Positions 57,751-64,000 of a stretch of 64,000 bases of DNA are shown here, in pieces; the first letter of the stretch is position 1, and every line of letters starts with the position of its first letter. The notes beneath the pieces are model-generated. The model made no database searches, was not told where the DNA came from, and worked only from the letters and a program-made list of their open reading frames with translations. The DNA is from Lunularia cruciata (Eukaryota; Streptophyta; Marchantiopsida; Lunulariales; Lunulariaceae). The position numbers and the translations under genes are program-made. Location: positions 24,157,493-24,221,492 of the forward strand of contig OX419759.1 of NCBI GenBank assembly GCA_948567375.1, written 5' to 3'.

Positions 57751-58840
57751 TGGTGCAGCAAGCTTGGAGTGGAGCCTTTGTACAATCAGGAGATGAGTGT
57801 GAGGATGAGCCTCTAGAGTTGACTACTTTGACACCTCTCGATACCACACTCATTGCTTGGTAGTATCTAGTAGAGGAGATATGTCTATTGGAGTTGTTTG
57901 GTGGGATTAGCACCGGACTAGTTGCGATATTACAGTCGGATATATGAGTACAAAGGTACTTGTATATAGAGAGATGAGACTGCTAGGCGAGTCTCTCAAC
58001 ATCATGTGGCACACTTGGCCTATTGATATCCAGAATTATTATCGATGTCAGCAGTCAGAGGTTACCAAAAGACCCTACCAGTAGACATTTCCTTATTGGG
58101 GGCGCATGATCTGGAGAGACATGGGCCTATTCACTAGGTGATTTTTGGATGGCCATGTCAGGGACATACACGTGCTGGTAGAGGTTTGAGTCTTTAGGAT
58201 CCTTGTTCTGGTGTGTTTTGGGAGATGTTAAGGATACTACGACATCTCTAGGTTCATTAGTCCATTTCTCCAACTTACCTTTTGGAGAATGTTCCTTTGA
58301 TGGCTGATTCTTGCATGAGAGTGGTGGCGAGTACACATCAGGTCCATTCTTGGATGGGACATGTGGTATTGTTAGATGCAGCCAAAGTGGGATCACGGGC
58401 TCATCACTTTGTCTTTGGTAGACGAACCTCTTACCCAAAGAGGTTCTACAATGTGCTTATGATGGGATTCAGCGACTTGACCACATCCTTGTTGATGATA
58501 TCTTGGATGTTGGGCGTCAGTCTCAGATAGTGGTAGTGGCTGATAGGTCACCTACGGCAGTGGTGAACTTAGTTGGATAGCCTAGAGCTGCATTCCCCAC
58601 ACTCATGAGTTTTCGAGGCGCTCATGCTTTTTGAGAAGGAGGACCTGGACTTGTTTGGAACTCACAGTTACAGCAGTTGGTGGAGCCCAACACTCATGAG
58701 AGAGAGCAAGCAATGGGTTTTTGCACCGGTATTACCACTATTCTACTAGTGTTAGAGGCATCCATGCATCAGGTGTTAGGTCAGGCTATGGACCTAAACT
58801 ATTTGACTTGGATTGTTAGCCTTGGCTTGGCAGAGCAACG
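57750..58840 (+). pseudogene. Cytosine-5 DNA methyltransferase domain within the retrotransposon pol
   Basis: Three frame segments join end to end. Segment 1, in the protease frame: Leu-Glu-Leu-Phe-Gly-Gly-Ile-Ser-Thr-Gly-Leu (57888-57920), motif I for S-adenosyl-methionine binding. After a shift near 57960-57975, segment 2 reads Asp-Glu-Thr-Ala-Arg-Arg-Val (motif II-like), Tyr-Pro-Glu-Leu-Leu, Leu-Gly...Gly-Pro-Ile-His, and Val-Ile-Phe-Gly-Trp-Pro-Cys-Gln-Gly-His (58141-58167), motif IV with catalytic Cys at 58156-58158. It continues with Glu-Asn-Val-Pro-Leu (58285-58299, motif VI) and Gly-Ser-Arg-Ala-His (58390-58404, motif VIII-like). After a shift near 58430-58460, segment 3 has Val-Asp-Asp-Ile-Leu and Glu-Arg-Glu-Gln-Ala-Met-Gly-Phe (58698-58721, late motifs IX/X). 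About nine stops are present. The target-recognition region between VIII and IX is short. The intact parent enzyme would methylate cytosine in DNA. Confidence 0.88.
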
Positions 58841-59380
58841 TAGGATGCGCTTGATAGGCATCACCACTCGGACACTTGTGAGCCTTGTGCCTATTGAGAC
58901 AATTCAGGCACATGCTGGGGGCAATGGACCGAGTGGACATGGTATTCTTGGGACACATCCAGTAGCTACTAGGGAGAGTGGTCTACTTGGAGTCCATCCA
59001 AGTGAGCATGGGCTACTTGGATTACACCCTTGGTTCACTTGGGATGCAGCTAGAGTAGAGGGAGTTTTTCACACAGAGGTTGGGACCTCTAGTGGTTGGG
59101 GGCATGACACTATTGCTCCCAAGGGCCCAGTGTAGCAGCCAGTCATTGCGTCTTCCACTCCTACTACAGTTACAAAAGATACTTGGGAGCCAGATCTTGG
59201 ACCTAAGCTTACTGGAGAGGAAAGACAGAGGGTTTGGAGGTTCTTGAAGAGCCACACGAGTTATTTTGCCTTTAGTATGAAGGATTTGGGTGCTCTGAAG
59301 GGACTTGGTATATTGGATTGAGTTGACTAGCAATACACTAGTTTTTCAACGTCATTCTTGACATAGTGAGATAGAGAGGA
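58841..59380 (+). other. Linker between methyltransferase and reverse transcriptase
   Basis: The frame open from 58677 continues to TAG at 59133-59135 with a Gly/His-rich segment containing repeated Gly-Leu-Leu-Gly-x-His-Pro phrases (58930-59040). Then Trp-Glu-Pro-Asp-Leu-Gly leads into RT. The repeats look like a flexible linker; no domain is recognised. Confidence 0.5.
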
Positions 59381-59382
59381 CA

Positions 59383-60600
59383 TTGATTCACGGGTCAAGT
59401 GACCTTTTTGAGGCTAGTTTGGTAGAGATTTCACATGGAGAGTATGCATCAGTGATAGTGATGCCAGCCAAGAAGGATATGCATGGCAACTACATAGATA
59501 GGCGGATGTGTGGAGATTACCATCCTATCAACCGACAAACCAGGGCTGATTGGTATGCCATGCCTACACCAAAGGAGATTTTTGATGCAATTGGGCATGC
59601 AAAGGTCTTCAGTACTTTGGATCTTCAAGCGGGATATCAATTGTTACCAATCAAGGAGGAGAATAAGTCCAAGACAAAATTTTGGGCTATTGATCCTCAC
59701 GGCAAGGATGTGTTATATCAGTGGAGATTCTTACCGTTTGGGTTAAAGAATGCTCATGCTGAGTTCCAAAGGGTCATGGATAGGATCCTAGCTGGATTGG
59801 ATTTTGCTCGGTGCTATATTGATGACATTTTGGTCTATAGCACTACCGTGGAGGAGCATGAGAGACAATTGTTGGAGGTGTTTGAGAGGTTGAGATCTCA
59901 TGGACTCAAATTACATCATGGGAAGTGTAGGTTCTTCCACGAGAAGGTTGAGTATTTAGGTCACACTATCTACCCCAGAGGACTTGGTGTTTAGCAGACC
60001 AAGGTGGAGACTATTGCACGTATTCCTTGGCCTATGGATGTGAGCAGAGTGCGAGCATTCCTTGGATTGGCAAACTTCTATCGCCACTATGTTAGAGGAT
60101 TTAGTGCCATTGCCAAGGCCTTGACAAAGCTGACCAAGCTTACACAAGAGTGGTGTTGGGGAGATGAGTAGGAGAGAGCTTTTGTGGAGCTCAAGGAGAG
60201 GTTGACATCTGCTCCTATTATGAGGAGACCGATCAAAGGACGACCATTTCAGATTCATACTCATTGGAGTATGTTGGGGCTTGGAGTGGTGCTCATCCAG
60301 CATGATGATGAGGGTAAGGAGTTTGTGGTGGCCTATGCTAGTCGCCCCAACAATTCAGCAGAGGTGAAGTATAATTCATATGAGGGAGAGCGCTTGGTAG
60401 CAGTTTGGGCAGTAGTACATTTCCAATATTTGGTAACCCTTTCACTCTCATCACTAATCATCAACCACTAAAGTGGTTGATGGAGTCCGACAAGCTTTTA
60501 GGGAAGCTTGCACGATGGGCTCTGATTTCACAAGAGTATGATTTCACGGCTATTCACAAACCTGGAGTGGTGAACCGTGATGCATATGGGTTGAGTAGAA
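59383..60600 (+). pseudogene. Reverse transcriptase and RNase H of the methyltransferase-bearing element
   Basis: An uninterrupted 203-codon frame (59383-59994) has Met-Pro-Ala-Lys-Lys-Asp, Met-Cys-Gly-Asp-Tyr, Leu-Asp-Leu-Gln-Ala-Gly-Tyr-Gln and the catalytic Tyr-Ile-Asp-Asp (59815-59826). After TAG at 59992 the thumb follows (Phe-Leu-Gly-Leu-Ala-Asn-Phe-Tyr-Arg). RNase H appears at 60184-60600: Ile-His-Thr-His-Trp-Ser (60253-60270) has His at 60262-60264 where the first catalytic Asp is expected. Then Ala-Tyr-Ala-Ser-Arg, a shift near 60425, Thr-Asn-His-Gln-Pro-Leu-Lys and Asn-Arg-Asp-Ala-x-Gly-Leu-Ser-Arg. Relationship: Ty3/gypsy, outside the chromodomain copy seen at 26.7-32.3 kb. Confidence 0.88.
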
Positions 60601-60899
60601 ACCCATATCCCAACCAGCAGGATCATACCGAAGCACATTGGCATGGTGAGAAAGATGAGGAGATGGTGCCAGGTTGGCATGCATCGGCCTTTCTATGTAT
60701 GTTTTTAGAGGCTTTGGTGGTATCTCTCTTAGCGCATATAGGAGGAGTTATTGAGGTCATAGATCCAGAGAGTGAATATATTGGTACAGTTCAGCAAGAC
60801 ATTCATGATGATGTCTTAGTGATGGATTATCTTTGCACTGGTGTTGTGGGTGGCACAATTGGGGCCAAGGAGAGACACAATGTTCTTCCATGAGCCAGA

Positions 60900-62031
60900 C
60901 GATTCAGATTGGAGGGCATACACCTTTTGCGTGTATGGGAGGATGGTAGATTGCAAGTAGTACCATTTCCATTCAGTGACCACAGTTGGTCCGTCATACT
61001 CATGAGGAGCTAGGAAATTTTGGAGTAAAGCATACATATAGCTTACTCTAGAGTCATTATTGGTAGCACGGTATGCAGACCATGGTATAGCAGTTTGTTG
61101 CCAAATGTGTGGTTTGTGACCAAGTTAGAGCATCATTCAATGCTCCTACGCCATAGTTACACCCATTACCTATCATGGGATTGGGTTACCATTAGAGTTT
61201 GGACTTTGCTGGACCTTTACCACTTATTGTGAGACATCATCAATATGTTTTGGTGATGGTGGAGCACTCCTCCAAGTGGATTGAGTTGGTGGCACTTCTT
61301 GACAAGTCTAGTGAAGGGACAACTTACTTGTTCTTGGATCGAGTTCTTAGTCATTTTGGTGCACAAGCTGAGGTTTTGACTAAATTGAGTTGGTGGGACT
61401 TCTTGACAAGTCTAGTGAAGGGACAACTTACTTGTTCTTGGATCGAGTTCTTAGTCATTTTGGTGCATCAGTTGAGGTTTTGACTGATCAGGGTACAGAG
61501 TTCTTGGGAGAGTTTCAAGTCTTGTATGACAAGGCTTTGATTGATCATCATACTACATCTTGAGATCACCCTAAGGCAGATGGCTTAGCAGAGAGAGTGG
61601 TTCAGACAATGAAGAGAGGATTGCAAAAGTATGGTTTGCAACGAGGCCACTTGGGAGATTGGGATCTTCAACTACCTTGGTTGGCCATGAGCTATTAGTT
61701 CAGCCAACAAGCTTCCTTAGCATCCTTCTCTCCTTACTTTGTACTCTTTGGATGAGATCCAGATTTACCTGCAGCCATTTGTCAAGATGCTATTGTAGTT
61801 TTGGATTTGGATGATCCACATGTATAGATGGGTATGTATAGATGTATAGATGCACATGTTCTCAACGGGCAGAGATCTTTTGGAGAGTGATGTTGATGGA
61901 ACTTTGAGAACTTGGCAATTGCTCAGCATAGAGATACTTTATGCTATGCTACCATTTGAGGAGGAGGTTATAGAGCCTTGATCCGTCAATTTCATCCAAG
62001 AGACTATGTATATCTATAGCAGACAACATCA
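60900..62031 (+). pseudogene. Integrase of the methyltransferase-bearing element
   Basis: His-Thr-His-Glu-Glu and Lys-His-Thr-Tyr (about 60990-61045) and Cys-Val-Val-Cys (near 61110) form the HHCC zinc-binding region, with stops between. The core has Leu-Asp-Phe-Ala-Gly-Pro-Leu-Pro (Asp at 61202-61204), Asp-Gln-Gly-Thr-Glu-Phe (near 61485) and Ala-Glu-Arg-Val-Val-Gln-Thr (near 61590), the DDE triad. A 104-bp tandem duplication (61281-61488) breaks the frame between the first and second catalytic residues. Further stops occur at about 61561 and 61696 and frame changes after 61780. Confidence 0.82.
61281..61488 (+). repeat. 104-bp tandem duplication inside the integrase core
   Basis: Copies start TTGAGTTGGTGG at 61281 and 61385 and agree except at a few positions (for example GCACTT/GGACTT and GCACAAG/GCATCAG). 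The length is not a multiple of three, so the copy shifts the frame. Confidence 0.95.
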
Positions 62032-62364
62032 ATGACACTTGACGTTTTGACAGGCCGCACTATCTTGAGAGTGCGTGAGGTTTTGCCATCTGGAGTCCTT
62101 GTGTTAGAAGGACGTGATGGTGTTGTTTGGAAGGATCATGTACGCAATTGTGCACCATGCCACCTCCCAAACATTGATGGTACTATAGATCAAAGCTTGG
62201 CACTTGTACATGTAGGCTTGAGGTGTATGTTATGTGGCTCTTCTGGTGGAGCTACTACTATGTTAGTGTGTGATAGCTGTTTGAGAGGATGGCATATGGG
62301 ATGTATGACTCCTCCCCACATGGTGGTTCCTCAGGGACAATGGTTATGTCCTATATGTACTTGA
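62032..62364 (+). pseudogene. C-terminal PHD finger of the integrase
   Basis: An open frame of 110 codons. Its first half has Thr-Ile-Leu-Arg-Val-Arg-Glu-Val-Leu-Pro and Leu-Glu-Gly-Arg-Asp, like an integrase C-terminal SH3-type fold. From 62224 to 62358 a C4HC3 PHD finger reads Cys-Met-Leu-Cys, Cys-Asp-Ser-Cys, His-Met-Gly-Cys and Trp-Leu-Cys-Pro-Ile-Cys, with Trp-His at the usual place. The stop comes two codons after the last Cys. PHD fingers bind histone H3 tails, often by methylation state; here the finger would steer integration, as the chromodomain does in chromoviruses. This stretch has no stop, although the rest of pol is decayed. Confidence 0.85.
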
Positions 62365-62640
62365 CCTATAGCTAGTTCATTTTTTATATGGTATAGATTG
62401 CAAACAAGCAACTAACAATGGGGCTCCATAGCACCCGGCCTCCTGATCTTTGCCCATTATAGGGTATACCATATACTTAGAGTAGATTGCTATCTGGAGT
62501 TAGAGGGACCTAACCGCCAGCTAGGGAGGCAATTGTGGCACTTTAGAGTCTATGTATGACTTATGTGTGAGTTGTACTTCTATAGTGTATGATGTTGACA
62601 GTGATGTATGTTGTGTAGCAATGTATATACGCACAATAGC
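62365..62640 (+). other. 3' untranslated part before the 3' LTR, with an extra copy of the LTR end
   Basis: 62532-62637 repeats the last 105 bp of the 3' LTR (63108-63212), starting ATTGTGGCACTTTAGAG and ending TATACGCACAA. AGGGAGG at 62523-62529 may be a polypurine tract that now lies upstream of the extra copy. Confidence 0.7.
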
Positions 62641-63214
62641 TGTCACACCATTTGTAGTGTCGCATCTAGATTGCTTGGACACTGGAGTTCTAATGATAGT
62701 AGTTAGAGTTATTTCAACAGTTTCTCAAAGACTACTTTCCGACCGCAGATTTGTGTTCCGGGTATTGACTTCACGATAGGGCCCACTGTCAATTTGCACC
62801 ATTTTCACTGTCAAGTGTGCCATCAATGGGACCGTTAGGGTTTCAGACCTAGCTCAAGTCCACGGGTATAATTTTGAAGTGCAGCTCCAAAGAGCTCACT
62901 TCTTTGATGTTGAGCCTTTGAGTTCTTGGCTATGGTGGACAAGGGCTGACAAGCATCACTTGGATTCTCTTATTCTCTGGATTCTTGGATTCACCTGGCT
63001 TGACTGTAATTAGTGCCCAATTGTTGGCAGTTTATAGAGTGATAGATCAAATATTGATCTGAGTTGAGTTGAGTTGAGTTGAGTTGAGAGTGGTAAACCA
63101 TCTGATTATTGTGGCACTTTAGAGTCTATGTATGACTTATGTGTGAGTTGTGCTTCTATAGTGTATGATGTTGACTACAATGTTTGTTGTGTAGTGATGT
63201 ATATACGCACAACA
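62641..63214 (+). repeat. 3' LTR of the methyltransferase-bearing element
   Basis: 574 bp, TGTCACACC ... CGCACAACA. Its first 467 bp align with the 5' LTR. A GAGTT microsatellite lies at 63060-63090. It ends next to ATGC, the target duplication. Confidence 0.88.
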
Positions 63215-64000
63215 ATGCCAACGACGAGCAAATTTCTTGAGTGTTGAGTGCTGCACGTCCAGGCTATTATCTAAAAGTAGCCCCCAATCTCCTTCACTGA
63301 TAGGCATTGGTCATAGTCGGTGTCTTATCAAAATATACCTTGTTCTTCAACCGTGCCTCCTTCACCTTCTTTATTGCCACTTGTATCTTCTACGGTGTAA
63401 GGTCAAAGTGCTCGATCTAGCACAAGATCAACTCCTCTATAGGCATGTTATCCTCCCGCTGAACAGTCCTCCAACTTGCAATGTCCTCCTCCACAGGCAT
63501 AATGGCAAATGTCCTGACACTAATTCAGCAAGTGGCATCCTAGTCATTGAGCTACAAGTCACCCTATCTGCCATAAGCACCAATGGTAACAAATAAGGCC
63601 ACTTATGAGTCTCACCTTGGTAGGCCTTCACCAAAGCATTTACAATTGGTGGATGACCTTGCTCACTCTTATTGTTTGCTTCTGGATTGAAGGCAATTGT
63701 CAGGTTTAGCTTGATGTTGAACTTAGCAAAGAAATCTATGGCTTCCTTTGCATCCAACTCCTTTTGATCTGCCCTCATTTGGTAGAAGCAACCGTGCTTA
63801 GCAATAATGTCTTCCAAGATGAACCAATACACTTGTTGGGTATGTGTTGATGTCACTACCCTCCCTTCCAAATAGTTAGACAGATCGTCCTTGCTCTGAA
63901 CCAGATACTTTGCTCCTCGAACCCCTAAAGGTGTATGAACTAAGTCCAAAACTCATTGAAAATGAAGGTTTAGTGGGTAAGTAGGCTTCAATCCATCCCT
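63215..64000 (-). pseudogene. Integrase of a second Ty3/gypsy element, host of the insertion (partial at window edge)
   Basis: The open frame 63949-63437 reads Lys-Tyr-Leu-Val-Gln-Ser-Lys-Asp-Asp-Leu-Ser, Ala-Asp-Gln-Lys-Glu, Phe-Asn-Pro-Glu-Ala-Asn-Asn-Lys-Ser-Glu-Gln-Gly-His and Trp-Pro-Tyr-Leu-Leu, matching a gypsy integrase core (the usual Asp-Asn/Gly context is altered). Downstream frames give Glu-Gly-Asp-Trp, Leu-Asp-Asn-Ser-Leu-Asp and Phe-Ala-Arg-Arg-Trp-His at 63215-63240. The continuation, Gly-Pro-Phe-Val-Val, is at 49538-49407. RT and gag would lie beyond 64000. Stops and shifts after 63437 show it is dead. Confidence 0.75.

Larger units (their letters stand above)
49539..63214 (+). 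mobile_element. Ty3/gypsy retrotransposon carrying a cytosine-5 methyltransferase and a PHD finger
   Basis: The element is bounded by TGTCATGCC (49539) and ...CGCACAACA (63214), with flanks ATTC (49535-49538) and ATGC (63215-63218), a 4-bp target duplication with one mismatch. The LTR parts that can be aligned are about 87% identical by eye, so the insertion is old. Order on the plus strand: gag, GA-rich spacer, aspartic protease, C5-methyltransferase, RT, RNase H, integrase, PHD finger. It is interrupted by a 3' fragment of LTR B (54043-54329), a solo LTR B (56715-57405) and a 104-bp internal duplication, and every coding part has stops. No PBS is visible after the 5' LTR, whose 3' end seems deleted. 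Confidence 0.85.

Overview
The window reads as nuclear DNA of a streptophyte plant, most likely a seedless land plant; I cannot name the species. The evidence is a plant-type bulb-lectin fragment, an intron-containing ubiquitin protease of the SAGA-associated UBP22/USP22 type, GT-AG introns, an initiator-Met-tRNA primer site next to an LTR, and dense nested transposons. Only one gene looks intact and belongs to the host: the UBP22-like protease at 12.4-15.6 kb (three exons, minus strand).

Layout. 0-3.2 kb: 3' end of a B-lectin gene and a doubtful two-exon gene end. 3.2-9.1 kb: a dead LINE broken by a solo LTR (4795-5219) and by an unclassified insert (about 6.06-8.15 kb). 9.1-12.4 kb: non-coding, with decayed repeats. 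12.4-16 kb: UBP22-like gene. 17.3-19.4 kb: dead pogo/Tigger element in a truncated LINE tail. 19.4-23.3 kb: nothing recognised. 23.3-41.6 kb: the two termini of a PIF/Harbinger element, with a dead transposase at the left, a dead Myb/SANT-like partner gene at the right, and about 14 kb of later insertions between them. These include a young chromodomain Ty3/gypsy element (26707-32337, LTRs differing at 2 of 423 positions), a solo LTR, and an unclassified coding unit with a GA-rich spacer. 41.6-49.4 kb: AT-rich repeats, another solo LTR, a Ty1/copia remnant, and the CT-rich tail of a minus-strand gypsy element. 49.5-63.2 kb: a large decayed Ty3/gypsy element inserted in the integrase gene of that minus-strand element, which resumes at 63.2-64 kb.

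The most notable object is the 49.5-63.2 kb element. In order it carries gag with zinc knuckles, a GA-rich spacer, an aspartic protease, a cytosine-5 DNA methyltransferase domain (motifs I, IV with Pro-Cys-Gln, VI Glu-Asn-Val, VIII and the late Met-Gly-Phe motif are all legible), reverse transcriptase, RNase H, integrase, and a C-terminal PHD finger. A DNA-methylation writer and a probable histone-tail reader therefore travelled in one retrotransposon. This copy is dead (many stops, frameshifts, a solo LTR in the protease gene, a 104-bp duplication in integrase), but the architecture predicts live relatives elsewhere in the genome. All functional statements are inferences from motifs read by eye; no database search was possible.
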